Assembly (NCBI GenBank): GCA_965153355.1 | Contig: OZ231128.1 | Coordinates: 40,796,001-40,860,000, forward strand | Direction: 5' to 3' | Origin: Flaccisagitta enflata | Taxonomy: Eukaryota > Chaetognatha > Sagittoidea > Aphragmophora | Length of the DNA stretch: 64,000 nt | In this document: piece after piece, positions 12,218-42,700 of the stretch | How positions within the stretch are numbered: the stretch's first letter is position 1 | Layout: every line of letters starts with the position of its first letter | Made by a program: the position numbers and the translations under genes | The notes under the pieces: model-generated | Told to the model about the DNA's origin: nothing | What the model saw: the letters and a program-made list of their open reading frames with translations, nothing else | Databases searched by the model: none

Positions 12218-12920
12218 AATAGTCGCAAAAGCGTTAGATGGTCAGCGGTACCCGTTGCCCCTGTGTTAGTGTAGGTGAGTGTGAAGGTGAGAGGGGCAGC
12301 AGCCCCGAAGGGGCTGATGACCTAAGCTTAGTAAGTTTTGAACCTCTAGGATTGAATTTGAGCATCAATAATGGGATTTGCGCCTCAAGGCTGTGATTCA
12401 AGCCATGATGCTGGGATTAAAGCCTCGAGGCTGCCATTTGAGCCTCGAGGCTGCCATTTGAGCCTTGAGGCTGCCATTTGAGCCTCGAGGCTGCCATTTG
12501 AGCCTCGAGGCTGTGATTTAAGCCTCTAGGCTGGGATTTGAGGCTCGAGGCTGGGATTTGAAGCTTTATGTTGGGATATAGGCCTCGAGGCCGTGATTTG
12601 AGGCTTTAGGCTAGGATTTGAGCTATGACGCTGTTATTTGAGTCTCTCAAGGCTGGGATTAGAGGCTTGAGGCTGGGATTAGAGGCTTGAGGCTGGGATT
12701 TGAGGCTTGAGGCTGGGATTTGAGGCTTGAGGCTGGGATTTGAGCTTCGAGGCTGGGATGTGAGCCTCGAGGCTGGGATATGAGCCTCCATAGGGTTAGG
12801 GTTAGGCTGGGATTTGAGGGTGGGAATTGAGACTCAAGGCTAGGATTTGGGCCTTGAGTCTAGAATTTGGGCCTTGAGACTAGGATTTGGGCCTCAAGAC
12901 TAGGATTTAGGCCAGGATAT

Positions 12921-13550
12921 AAAAAAATCTCAGAATTACGTCAAAATTCTGGGATTTTACTGTCCATCCCATATTAGACCAATTTTGACCCCAGGAATCC
13001 AAATATGCAGTCAAAAATTGTCTCAGGTCAATATTTCGATCGACTACGGCTACATTCTCAGGTCAAAATGCTGTATAAGGTCAAATTTTCAAAATTGGAA
13101 ATTTGTCAATCTGATTGCAGATTTGAAATCCTTGCAAAAAACTGTGTGAAGAAAGTGTCTTTCTTTTTTCAAAATTTTGATTAGAACATAGTCAAAATTA
13201 ACATTTTTAGTCAAAATAAGGTCAGATTTAGACAAATGAGCAATTTTACTCTATTTTATACGGTTGACGCTAATTTTGACAATGTTCCACCCAGAATTTC
13301 AAAAAAAGAAAGACACTTTCTTTTGATAGTTTTTACCAAGGATTTTGAATCTGCAATCAGATTAACAAATTTCCAATTTTGAAAATTTGACCTTATATAG
13401 CATTTTGACCTGAGAAATGTAGCCGTAGTCGATCGAAATATAGACCTGAGACCATTTCTGACTGCAGATTCGGATTTCTGGGGTCAAAATTGGTCTAGTA
13501 CAGGATGGATGGTAAAATCCCAGAATTTTGACTTGATCCTGAGATTTTGA
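12921..13550. mobile_element. 630-bp palindromic element, 7-bp duplication
   Basis: Arms begin aaaaaaatctcagaattacg and, reversed, a matching aatctcagg arm. The direct repeat aggatat flanks it (12914-12920, 13551-13557). The whole element folds on itself around 13230; arms include ctgattgcagatttgaaatc. Confidence 0.75.
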
Positions 13551-13981
13551 AGGATATGAGCTTCAGAGGGGGTGGATGGAGGAGAAGGAAAAATTTCCCT
13601 TATGTGTGAAAGCATAGGCCATTGTCCCCTTCCGGGCCGCTGCCCAAAAATGAAAAACTTCAAATTAGTGCTACGGTCAAACCAGTCGACTTATGATTTT
13701 TATACAATGAACGTTAAATACGTAGTATACGTCAAATATGTTATATGCTACATTAAAAAGTAAAGAAACTAAGAAAGAAATAAAGAAAAAGACGAAAACC
13801 ATGAGAGTGCCGCACACCCTCTATTTGGGGTGACTCAGTCGTCATTAAGGACCCTGTAAATTCATCTTCTTTCTCTTTGTCTTTTTGGGAAGCAGTCCCG
13901 AAGGGGTCGATGACCTATGCTTTCACACTAATGGGGAATTTTCTCCTCCTCCTCCTTCCACGTTAGTCCCTCCCCACTCAT

Positions 13982-14612
13982 AAAAAATCTCAGGATTATG
14001 TCAAAATTGTGGAGTTTTACCGTCCATCCCATTCTGGACCAATTTTGACCCCAGGAATCCAAATCTGCAGTCAAAAATGGTCTCAGGTCAATATTTCGAT
14101 AGGCTACGGCTACATTTCTCAGGTCAAAATACTATGTAGGTCGAATTTTCAAAATTGGAAATTTGTCAATCTGATTGCAGATTTGAAATCCTTGCAAAAA
14201 ACTGTGTGAAGAAAGTGTCTTTCTTTTTTCAAAATTTTGATTAGAACATAGTCAAAATTAACATTATCCATCAAAATTAGGCCAAATGTAGACAAAAGAG
14301 CAATTTTACTCTATTTTGGATGTTTAACGCTAATTTTGACTATGTTCCAACCAAAATTTCAAAAAAAGAAAGATACTTTCTTTTAATAGTTTTTTCCAAG
14401 GATTTTGAATCTGCAATCAGATTGACAAATTTCCAATTTTGAAAATTTGACCTTATATAGTATTTTGACCTGAGAAATGTAGCCGTAGCCTATCGAAATA
14501 TTGGCCTGAGACCATTTCTGACTGCAGATTTGGATTCCTTGGGTCAAAATTGGTTTAGTACGGGATGGACGGTAAAATCCCTCCATTTTGACATAATCCT
14601 GAGATTTTTTAC
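13982..14612. mobile_element. Second 630-bp palindromic element
   Basis: Close copy of 12921-13550 with arms taaaaaatctcaggattatg. The repeat cactcat flanks it (13975-13981, 14613-14619). Related, more diverged elements occur at 24200-24600, 37084-37560 and 63880-64000. Confidence 0.75.
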
Positions 14613-15111
14613 CACTCATATCCTAGCTTCAAGGCCCAAATCCCAGTCTCGAGGCCCAAATCTTATTCTCAATCCCTAAATCCCAGACTCGAGGCTCCAA
14701 TCCCCTCCATAAGGCTCAAATCACATCCTTGAGGCTCAGATCCCACCTATGAGGCCCAAATCCCAGCCTGGATGGTGGGATTTTAGCCTTAAGGGTGGAT
14801 TTGAGCCTCGATTAGGACCATGAGACTGAGATTTTGGCTGATTTTGACTGAGATTTGAGCCTCGATTAGGACCATGAGACTGAGATTTTGGCCTCAAGAC
14901 TGAGATTTGGGCCTTGAGGCTAGGATATGAGTGGGGTAGTGCGAAGGAGGAGAAGGAGGAAGAGTGTGAAAGCATAGGTCATTGACCCTTTTAGGGCCGC
15001 CGCCCTGCTCACCCCTCAACTTTAACCACAACCTACTTAAGCATGGCACGGATAGTCCACGGATACCACTGACCACCTAACGCTTTTACGACTATTCTAT
15101 TTCGTCGCGGT

Positions 15112-16315
15112 TTTTGGGCAGCGGCCCCGAAGGGGACGAAGTCCTGTAGAACACAGGGGGAATCTGTCCGTCCGTACGTCCGTCCGTCCGTACGTCCGTC
15201 CCCCCCTGCCCCATCCTGAGGGCTTCGTCTCCTTTGGGGCCTTTTCTGACCCAAACTCTGCTAAATAGCCCAAATCCAAGCAATATGGCCCAAATCTAAG
15301 CAAAATGGCACAAATCTAAGCAAAATGGCCCAAATTCAAGCTAAATGGCCCAATCTTGCCAGAAAACCCCAGTTCTGGCCTGGGGTCCATCATTTTGGCC
15401 ATTTAGACCCATATTGGTGCCTCCAATACCTAGATTCTGACCAGATTTGGGCCATTTTGCTTAGATTTGGGCCATATTGCTTGGATTTGGGCTATTTAGC
15501 AGAGTTTAGGTCAGAATAGGCCCCAAAGGAGACGAAGCCCTGAGGATGGGGCAAGGGGGGACTAAGGCCTTGCGTATGGCGTTTTTTTTCCACGGTTTCG
15601 GTTCGGGTTCGGAATACCTCAAAACCTTTCCTCGGGTTTATCACAGGTTTGTATCAGGTTTCTAACTAAATATAGTAACAAAAAGATATTTGTTTTTTTG
15701 CCAGAGAGGAAAAAAATGAGAGAAAAAAAAAAAGAGAAAAATAAATCAAAGAACGAAAATAGAGAAGAAAAAGAAAAAAAATGAAAAAAAGGAGGAAACA
15801 AACGCATAAATCTGAGATAAAAGGTGAATAAAAAAGGGGAGAAGAATAAGTTTGAACAGCATAATGAGAAAAAAAACAAGCAAATAAGGAGAGGGAGAGG
15901 GAAAGAGAGAGAGAGAGAGAGACACACACACACACACACACACACATTCATAAATATACACACACACATTCAAAAATATACTCATACACACATATATAAT
16001 ATTAATAAAAAGGTGAAAAAAAAATAATAATTTGATAAGTGAGATTATAAAAATGATGTAAAAGAAAAAACAAAGTCGGGCCTGAAGGCAAAACCGAATT
16101 TCGGGTTTGGCCTCAAAACCGAGCCTCGGCCTTCTCACGGCCAAACCCGCAAGGCCTTAGGGGGGACGAACGGACGGACGGACAGATTCCCCCTGTGTTC
16201 TAAAGGACTTCGTCCCCTTCGGGGCCGCTGCCCTGCTCCCCCTCAACTTAAATCATACACTACTCAAGCAGGGCACGGGTACCGCTGACCACTTACTGCC
16301 TTTGGGCTGCTATTT
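15112..16315. mobile_element. fam2 element with GCCCAAAT core
   Basis: Left end gggcagcggccccgaagggg, acgaagtcctgtagaacaca and (gtcc)n. Right end (ggac)n, gattccccctgtgttctaaa, ccccttcggggccgctgccc and gggtaccgctgaccac. The core at 15240-15520 repeats gcccaaatctaagcaaaatg; (GA)n(CA)n and A-rich DNA follow at 15700-16080. Confidence 0.65.
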
Positions 16316-16459
16316 TCTCTTTGAACCTACAATCGGCTTAGATGATTGGTAATGATAAGCTAAGTTGATGTGAGTCAGAGCTGTATACAGCATACACGGA
16401 GTGCGGTGCAAGGCCAAGGGGGATCGATTTCACCTTTCCTGTAACTATTAAATTGATAG

Positions 16460-16665
16460 ACGAAGATCGAGGGTCTCATTTTGAAGAACAAGCTGTCGGC
16501 GACGTCTCTGCTGAAGACCTTCCTGGTGAAGGCGAGGCGCTGAAGGAGGATGAGCCTTTGGGGGAGGTGGATCATGCGGAGGAGGAGCTGCATGGTGAGA
16601 TGGATGGACAATTAGACCCCCATGACGAACCGCGTGTCTCCGTCGGCCATGAAGAAAAGGCTCAG
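16460..16665 (+). CDS. Possible acidic exon of unknown gene
   Basis: Open frame with acceptor attgatag and donor gtaggt, 68 codons, phase 1 in and phase 0 out. The translation is Glu/Asp/Gly-rich (EDLPGEGEALKEDEPLGE, EEELHGEMDGQLDP). The phase does not join directly to the next supported exon (19192, which needs phase 2), so an intervening exon would be required. The composition could also be a chance or antisense effect. No family recognised. Confidence 0.3.
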
Positions 16666-29019
<12,354 letters not shown>

Positions 29020-29342
29020 ATCTAATTTACAATCTACGTTCTATGTTTGCCGGTTTGCATTTCTTCGAGTTGTCCTGGATTTGTTCTTCCCCTTTGGTGT
29101 ATCTTCATGTTGTATTTATGTCACAGTGCAAACGAATACAAAATTTGACAAGTCAAAACGATTTATACGATATTTTTTTTTTCATATATTCAAAGATCTT
29201 TTATTGAGATAAAGGATTTGTGGTTGGTAATCATCAATTTTTTGCATAGGAAAACGTTTTTCTGTACCATATGCTTTGAAAATGTGAGAAAAAAGGATGC
29301 AAAATTGATGGATTTTTAATAAAAATTGATTCTTGTGCATTG

Positions 29343-29500
29343 ACATGTCTCGCGTGAAAAACCGAATCTGTCTCTGAATTCAAAATTTTGCATTTTGAAA
29401 AACATGGCATCAGTCTAAACGCTTTTAAGAAACAGGCCATGTGTTTAGAAATGCAAAATTTTGCATTCAGAGACAGATTCGGTTTTTCACGTGGCAACAT
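29343..29500. mobile_element. Hairpin element
   Basis: gtgaaaaaccgaatctgtct near 29354 pairs with agacagattcggtttttcac near 29471, continuing into ttttgcat / atgcaaaa. Short MITE-like palindrome. Confidence 0.6.
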
Positions 29501-29519
29501 CTCATGTTTTCCGTGCAAT

Positions 29520-29999
29520 TCTTTTTAAAGAATTCTGTTGTTTCACTAAGTATGCTGCGACTTTACCGATGCGTGATCAATACCACTGGTCAGTTAACCG
29601 TTTTTTAATTAATTTAGGGAGTATTCAGCATGCATAAGACTTAAGTTTTTGTTATATTTCCGCTGCATAGCAGCGTATTCCATCACAGAACAGAACGATT
29701 TGTCAAATTTGACGCTGTTCTGCACCACGACTTATATAGAATAGAATAAATACGATCTGTTTGAAATCCGCTCCGTCTCACAGTGGTTCCAAAAAATAAA
29801 AAGCGCACTAAAATCGTAAATTTTCCTAGATAACCTATTTCAGTCAGGGGAAATCCAATGGTGATGTTCAAATTTTTCTTCGACTTAAGGAAATTGGCTT
29901 AAGGGGCATTTGAAAAAAGGTAAAAAATTTTTTTTCAAAAATAATTGATTTGTTGAGCCTATTTGGTGCCAAAGGGTTGCAATAAGAGGTAAAGGGTCT
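29520..29999. other. Intergenic, nothing recognised
   Basis: AT-rich; an AATAAA at 29745-29750 could be a distant poly(A) signal for the unknown gene. No repeat or reading frame of note. Confidence 0.4.
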
Positions 30000-30785
30000 C
30001 ATCTTACCAAGTTGACGGGTTACACGGCCACAGTGGCGAATTTAAGCCCTTTTTAAGCAGTTTTTGGGGTCAAATGGACAATTTTTTAACGTCGACACCC
30101 TATTATGTGGCCAGATTTAGGTGTATCACCTCAAAATCTACCTCTGTGTAGATTTTCAGATTGACACTCCTCTTTGTAAAGCGTTCACAGCACTTAATAG
30201 CCCTTTTTTAGCAGTTTTTGGGGTCAAATGGCCATTTTTTTAATGTTGACACCCTATCATGTGGCCAGAATTAGGTGTATCACCTCAAAATCTACCTCTG
30301 TGTAGATTTTCAGATTGACACTCCTCTTTTTGAAGCGTTCACAGCACTTAAAAGCCTTTTTTTTTGCAGTTTTTGGGGTCAAATGGCCATTTTTTAAATG
30401 TTGACAACCTAATATGTGGCCAAAATAAGGTGTATCACCTCAAAATCTACCTCGGTGTAGATTTTCAGATTGACACTCGTCTTTTTGATGCGTTCATAGC
30501 ACTTAAAAGCCCTTTTTCAGGAGTTTTTGGGGTCAAATGGCCACTTTTTCAATGATGACAACATAGCATGTGGCCAGAATTTGGTGTATCACCTCAAAAT
30601 CTACCTCTGTTAAGATTTTCAGATTGACACTCCTCTTTTTGAAGCGTTCACAGCACTTAAAAGACCTTTATAAGCAATTTTTGGGGTCAAATGGCAATTT
30701 TTTTACAGTGACACCCAATGATGTGGCCAGAATCAGGTGTATCACCTCAAAATCTACCCCCCATGACACTTCTCTTTTAGAGGCA
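30000..30785 (+). repeat. Satellite array, unit about 155 bp
   Basis: Five copies of a unit with ggggtcaaatgg, gtggccagaattaggtgtat, cacctcaaaatctacctc and cagattgacactcctctttt. Confidence 0.9.
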
Positions 30786-30789
30786 TTCA

Positions 30790-31055
<266 letters not shown>

Positions 31056-31100
31056 AGCTTCGAAAAACGTTTTTGTACACTCGGTCGATCGAAATCGATA

Positions 31101-31254
31101 TTTTTAGTTGCGGACACGCGACTCTACACCTTGCCGTGTCGGTCGGTAGGTAGGTCGGTACGTTGGTAACAAATATTTTTGAATTGCGAGGGATCATTGC
31201 ATTACGGCCCCTGCCCAACTGTCCGCGACTGTCTTGTGTATCCGGCCTTGTTTC
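31101..31254 (+). mobile_element. fam1 element
   Basis: tttttagttgcggacacgcg, actctacaccttgccgtgtc, (ggta)n, cggcccctgcccaactgtcc, gtgtatccggccttgttt. Confidence 0.7.
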
Positions 31255-31390
31255 GTTTGTCCGGTGGTCGAATCGGTATGGCTTTAGCCTCTAACTTGTC
31301 CAGTTGAAACAGAAACTGAAACGGTATCCTAAAATAACCAAGTAAATACCAAACTATACTTGAAACTGTATACATAATATATTCATATTG

Positions 31391-32335
<945 letters not shown>

Positions 32336-32338
32336 AAT

Positions 32339-32999
32339 CAAGGCCAGATACACAGCTACCAAAGTTGCGCGCGAGTATTTGGGCTGGAGCAGTGATGCAA
32401 AAACTGCCCGTAAACGCTAACGGGCACGGACAGACATACTGAGCGACGGACCGACATAGTGGGTTATAGAGTCGCGTTCACGCGACTAAAAATATTTGAT
32501 GTCTTTTGTTTTACATTGTAAAGTCTTTTCAAGCGGGTTTTTAATTAGGGTTACGGATGGGGTTGTGGTTGGGTATGGTTTTAGGGTTAGGGTTAGCGAT
32601 AGGGTTAGTTTTAGGGCTAGGGGCGGGTTGGGTTTTATATATTGCAGGCTGAATCTGCTCGAATTAAAGCTTTGCTTGACAAAGTGAGTGAGCCTGTGAA
32701 TCGAGTGAGCAAGCCGAGCAAGTGAAGCGAGTGTAGAAAGTGTAGCGTTGCAGTGCGATTAAGTTGAGTGAGCAGTGGCCCATCACAAACGCCGTTATCT
32801 TTGACATGAAACGTGACCAGAGTCCTTGACTTAACAAGGCCGGATAGACGGCAAGACAGTCGCAAACGGTTGAGAAGGAGGCCGTAATGAAAAAAAAACC
32901 CTCACAATTCAAAAATATTCGGGATGGACCGACGGACTGATGAATTAACGGACCAATTGACTGACATGGCAAAGCGTAGTCGCTTGTTCGCAAAAAAAG
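32339..32999 (-). mobile_element. Two reverse fam1 copies around a telomere-like element
   Basis: fam1 copies at 32339-32494 and 32833-32999, both on the - strand. Between them lies a reversed telomere-like element (ggttagggttagcgataggg) at 32520-32660. Confidence 0.65.
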
Positions 33000-33780
33000 G
33001 CTGATACATGAATCTCTTCTTCCGTTTTGAAAGGGCAGTGCAATTAACGGACAAGCGTTGTGTTAAGGGACCATTAAAATTGTTGATACAAGCTTCCTTA
33101 GTTCAAAACTAAAGTTTTTATGTTTTGTATAATTCAACATTTTACCTTTTAAAAAAATGCTAAGACGGCGACTCAACGTCAGCAGTTGCTTCGTTATCTG
33201 GACTCAAGAGAAAAAAATGTTTGCTAAAACAGAGATGAAGTGAATTCTTAGTAGCGAAGGCGCCATTAATTTTCCCGTAAAAATCTTGATCGTGTTTTTT
33301 CCATTTTCATTTTTTTCTAAACGCGTTTAGTTGCGAGTGAAAATGGAAGTACTAGGCGAGTCGCACCAATATCCCGAATCATTCTAACAATCGAATTTTT
33401 TTAGCAAATTTTAGCATTTCCGTTGAGAGCGCCTAAAAGATGAGGGAGTGAAATTTGGTGCATTTCTGCGAGATTGCGGGGCTACTCAAGCTTGGGCCCT
33501 TCTCAGGTGATAAACCAGGTTGTTACCGTTCCTTTGGTACCAAGCATGAAACTTTTCTTGGGATATTGCCGTAATGGGCACAACGATAAAATTCCTTACT
33601 GGATGAATACAGTAAATAGTAAAAATCATTTTCTGATTAAACGGAGGCGGGATTGGGGATGAAATTGGTACTAAATGAAATAGAATGGCATGTTAAGTCA
33701 TGTTATGCGATAAAAAAAATTCCAAAAAAATGTCACCACTGAATGTACTATCATTATAAAGGAACGTATGTGCGTCTCGA
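33000..33780. other. Intergenic, nothing recognised
   Basis: No repeat, exon or RNA gene recognised. The right end may contain the 3' UTR of the tubulin exons on the - strand. Confidence 0.4.
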
Positions 33781-33786
33781 TTTATT
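33781..33786 (-). terminator. Candidate poly(A) signal of beta-tubulin
   Basis: AATAAA on the - strand, about 305 bases after the tubulin stop. Confidence 0.45.
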
Positions 33787-34090
33787 TCGAAATGATGCTT
33801 CATTGGTTAACCATGGTTGCAAGTGGAAAGGAAGATGTGAAAACAAATTGTTTGGGTACAAACCCGTTATAAAGTTACGTTACCACGAATGACCAAGTTG
33901 ACGACAGTAAAAGCTACACGATAATTCATGTTCATGCTAAAAAATCGTATTGAATACTTCTAAGTACTACGAGAAATACACTGCATCTTCTACAATATAA
34001 GCACCAAGTAACAACCCGTCATCTGCATGTGATCCCAGTACTGAATATTGTGAAAAGTATCATCCACCCTTCCTCAATGACGCAAAAGCT

Positions 34091-38926
<4,836 letters not shown>

Positions 38927-38954
38927 TTATTTTTCTTTTTTTTTTTTTCGTTTC

Positions 38955-38968
38955 TTACTTCGTTTTTT

Positions 38969-39032
<64 letters not shown>

Positions 39033-39036
39033 TTTT

Positions 39037-39104
<68 letters not shown>

Positions 39105-39105
39105 T
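38955..39105 (+). repeat. (TTTC)n microsatellite
   Basis: About 150 bases of TTTC, starting some 70 bases upstream of the tubulin acceptor. Confidence 0.95.
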
Positions 39106-39529
39106 CCCTTTTTTTTATTTCTTTCTTTCTTTCTCTCTTTTTTTGTCTTTTTTTTCTGTTTTTATTTCTTTTGGTAGCGGACTTACGACTTACGGACTTG
39201 CGACTTGCGACTATGTAATATCCATCCGTCCGTCACGCTCCATTTGGTTGTTCAAAACCGCTCTTTTACAATACCATGTGTGTATGTGTCACATGTGTCT
39301 GACAGCCAATCCAGGGTGAGAATGACATTACTCTGGGTTTTTCTGTAGTTTTGCTATGCTCATGTGTGTACAATACAAGAACAATCGAGTAAGAACTCTT
39401 CCCTGGAGGGATTTTTGAGTAATTCTCACAGTAAAAAAAGAATAGATCCATTTTCAATGCAGATTCTACTGGGATGTGTTTACTCAATTTTTGATTCCAT
39501 ATTGTTAATCTAGGCAAAATTCCCTTTCA

Positions 39530-39651
39530 TTTGATAGGTCGCACTTTATACTTTTGCAAAGAATTTAGTGTCACCGTTACAAAAAAGTGACGGTGGGGCA
39601 AAATATGAAAACTTTATTTCTGTATCAAACCATAGTGTGACCTATCAAATA
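39530..39651. mobile_element. Hairpin MITE, second copy
   Basis: Ends tttgataggtcgcacttta and, reversed, tttgataggtcacactatgg; inner stem caccgttac / gtgacggtg. Same family as 10153-10292. Confidence 0.75.
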
Positions 39652-39769
39652 AAAGGAATTTTTGCATAAAATAACAACGGTTAGCTACAAGTGTCTCAAA
39701 AAGGTAACGTTTAATCGATATGAATAAAGTCACTCCAAAATTGTCGCAAAAAGGTGTGGAATATGTCCC

Positions 39770-41510
39770 TGCAGCATAACCAACCAAAATTTTTGGATTT
39801 CACAGTCTCTAAAAAAATAGTTACCACAAAAACTGCAAAAAATGCTTTTTTTTGGCATTATTTGCCTCATTTTTTGGGTGTAACGCATATCAAACGACAT
39901 CCCCATCCCCAATTTTTTTGTGGCATAGTAGTCCATGATAGGACAGATGTCCCCCAAAAAATTTATTCATTTCCGTCACGCTTTAAGCACAAAAATTTTG
40001 GTTTTAAATGGCAAAAAATGCGATTTTTTAAATTTTTTAAGCTGTTTTTGGGGTGTAACGCATGTTAAACGACATCCCCATCCCCAAATTTTTTGTGGCA
40101 TAGTAGTCCATGATAGGAAAGATGTCCCCCCCAAAATTTTTTCATATCCGTCCCGCTTTAAGCTCAAAAATTTTGGTTTAAAATGGCAAAAAATACAATT
40201 TTTTGAATTTTTTATGATGTTTTTGGGGTGTAGTGCATGTTAAACGACATCCCCATCCCCAAATTTTTTGTGGCATAGTAGTCCATGATAGGACAGATGT
40301 CCCCCCAAAAATTTATTCATTTCCGTCATGCTTTAAGCACAAAAATTTTGGTTTAAAATGGCAAAAAATGCGATTTTTTGAATTTTTTAAGCTGTTTTTG
40401 GGGTGTAACGCATATTAAACGACATCCCCATCCCATCCCCATCCCCAAATTTTTTGTGGCATAGTAGTCCATGATAGGACAGATGTCCGCAGAAAAAATC
40501 ATTCATTTCGGTCACTCTGTAGGCACAAAAATTAGGGTTTGAAATTGCAAAAAATGCGATTTTTTGAATTTTTTAAGCTGTTTTTGGGGTGTAACTCATA
40601 CTAAACAACATCCCCATCCCCAAATCTTTTGTGGCATAGTAGCCCATGATAGTACAAATATCCGCAGAAAAAATCATTCATTTCGGTCATGCTTTAGGCA
40701 CAAAAATTTTGGCTCAAAATGGGAAAAAATGCGATTTTTTTTAATTTGTTAAGCTTTTTTTGGGGTGTAACACCTGTCCGCATATTATTGTCCCAGTAGT
40801 GTCACAACTTTAGATGCCTCACTACGGCTGGTGAGGAACAATATAAATCTCTGTTATTGGATGTCAGATGAGTATTTCCTAGTATGTTTCATATTGTTTT
40901 CTGTATTTAATCCCATTTTGGTTGCTTCATATCAACTTAATCAACCCTTGACCACCATCCGGCAACGCCCAGGTTTAAATTTTTCTATAGCTTTGGTTTG
41001 AATTTTTAAAGGGTTCATCTCTAAGAAATCCATCAAAATCCATGGGCAAATTGAAAAAACTTTTCAAAAGCTTTTTAGCCGTGAAATCCGCATCTGAGTA
41101 TCTTTCTTCATACAGATTTGGTAGGAATCTGAAGTTGATTAGGTTTTTCTGGTAATTTTGCCATGATTTGCTTGGGCAATGTTTTTACTGTTTTTGATCT
41201 TATTCGATTTTGTATGAAGCAATTCAGGCAAAATTCATGAGCAAAATAAAATATTTTCGAGCTCTAACTGGTGCAAAAAACTGCATGTTGCTAAATATCC
41301 TCGTTTTGATTTGACAGTCATTTGATTTTGGGACAATAATATGCGGACAGGTGTTAACTCATATTAAACGACACTCCCGTCCCCTAATTTTTTGTGGCAT
41401 AGTAGTCCAAATTTTTCATTTAGGTCACGCTTTGGGCACAAAAATTTTGCTTTAAAATTGCTAAAAATGTGATTTTTTGAATTTTCTAAGCTGTTTTAGG
41501 GGTGTAACTC
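39770..41510 (+). repeat. Satellite array, unit about 176 bp
   Basis: About five copies at 39770-40769 plus one at 41355-41510. Marker sequences: ttttggggtgtaacgcat, aaacgacatccccatcccca, gtggcatagtagtccatgat. Interrupted by the insertion at 40770-41354. Confidence 0.9.
40770..41354. mobile_element. 585-bp MITE inserted in satellite, TA duplication
   Basis: 26-bp perfect terminal inverted repeats starting ACACCTGTCCGCATATTATT, flanked by TA on both sides (40768-40769, 41355-41356). The uninterrupted satellite units read gtgtaactcat, which gives the empty site. Target and size suit a Tc1/mariner-type non-autonomous element. Confidence 0.85.
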
Positions 41511-41514
41511 ATAT

Positions 41515-42410
41515 TCCATTCGCCCCCTCCCCCCCGAGGCCCTCTCAGCTCCGAGATCTGCCCCCTCAGGCCTTGAATCTGCCCTCTCAGGCCTGAAATC
41601 CGTCCTCTATGGCCTTTAATATCCCCTCTCAGATGAGAGGGCAGATTTCAGGCCTGAGAGGGTAGATTTTAGGAGTGAGAGGGCAGATTTAAGAGCTGAG
41701 AGGGCAGGGGGCGCGGACGGATGGATGGATGGACAGACGCACAAACGAAAGTCCCCCTGTGTTCTACAGGACTTCACCTCCTTCAGGGCCGCTGCCCTGC
41801 TTCCCTAATTCTGATTCACTACCATTGAAAGCAGGGCAACAGGTATCGCAGACCACATATTGCCCTTGGGAGACCTGTTTGGCCTGTTTTTGGGCACCGG
41901 ACCCGAAGGGAACAAAGTCCTGTAGAATACAGGGGGACTTTTGTTCGTCCATTTATCCGTCCGTTAGTCAGGCCTGTAATCTGCCCTCTCAGGCTTGAAA
42001 TATGTCCCCTCAGGCCTTGAATCTGCCCCCTCAGGCCTTGAATCTGCCTTCTCAGGCCTGAAATCTGCTTTCTTAGGCCTGAAACCTGACCTCTCAGGCC
42101 TAAAATCTGCCCTCGCAGATTCAAGGCCTGAGAGGGCAGATTTCAGGCCTGAGAGAGTAGATTTCAGGCCTGAGAGAGTAGATTTCAGGCCTGAGAGGGC
42201 AGATTTCAGGCCTGAGAGGGCCTGGGAGGGAATGACCAACGGATGGATGGACGGACAAACAAAAGTCCTTCTGAGTTCTACAGGACTTAGTCCCCTTTGG
42301 AACCGCTGCCCTGCTTCCTCTTATTCTAATTTATAACCATGAAAAGCAGGGCAACGGGTATCGCTGACCACATATTGCCCTTGGGCGACCTGTTCCTCAC
42401 TGCCCGTGCC
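41515..42410. mobile_element. Pair of fam2 elements
   Basis: Cores of cctgagagggcagatttcag near 41540-41705, 41970-42120 and 42120-42225, with ends tgttctacaggactt, gccgctgccctgcttcc and gggcaacgggtatcgctgac. The middle copy is headed by gggcaccggacccgaaggga. Confidence 0.6.
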
Positions 42411-42604
42411 CACCCGCATGTGACTTGTGTATCTGTTTTCAGGATCCTTCTGCTCCCCGACCACCTCTGGTGCCCCTTCCTGGCTGTCTGGTAGATCGCC
42501 TTCTGTTCATTGCTGAACAAAAAGCATAATTTTTGATGCATCCTTTATCTCTAAAAGATAGTATGTCCCTAAAAGGGTAGTAACGTCCGTGACTTGTAAG
42601 GGGT

Positions 42605-42700
42605 GTACTATCTAGCTCATAAATATACGGACACCTTCACATGTTCTTAGCAGCTAAACTTCAATATCTAATATAGAAATGAAAGCAGATCAACAAACTA
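42605..42700. mobile_element. Half MITE abutting gag-pol
   Basis: ctatctagctcataaatata and gtttgttgatc sequence match, reversed, the right end of the element at 27762-28375. It joins the retroelement fragment at about 42700. Confidence 0.65.

Larger units (their letters stand above)
12218..15108. mobile_element. fam2 fold-back element with tandem core and nested insertions
   Basis: Left end tagtcgcaaaagcgttagat, gtcagcggtacccgttgccc, then gcagccccgaaggggctgat. The right end near 14960-15106 repeats this inverted (agcataggtcattgaccc ... ctaacgcttttacgactatt). The core at 12340-12900 and 14615-14930 is a tandem array of about 20 bp, consensus GGGATTTGAGCCTCGAGGCT. Two 630-bp elements are inserted in it. 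Confidence 0.65.

Noticed and set aside
16375-16611. 78-codon frame on the - strand opposite the acidic exon
   Set aside because: No family resemblance or matching splice sites; probably the shadow of the + frame.
33474-33662. 62-codon frame on the + strand
   Set aside because: No homology, no splice or neighbour support; length expected by chance.
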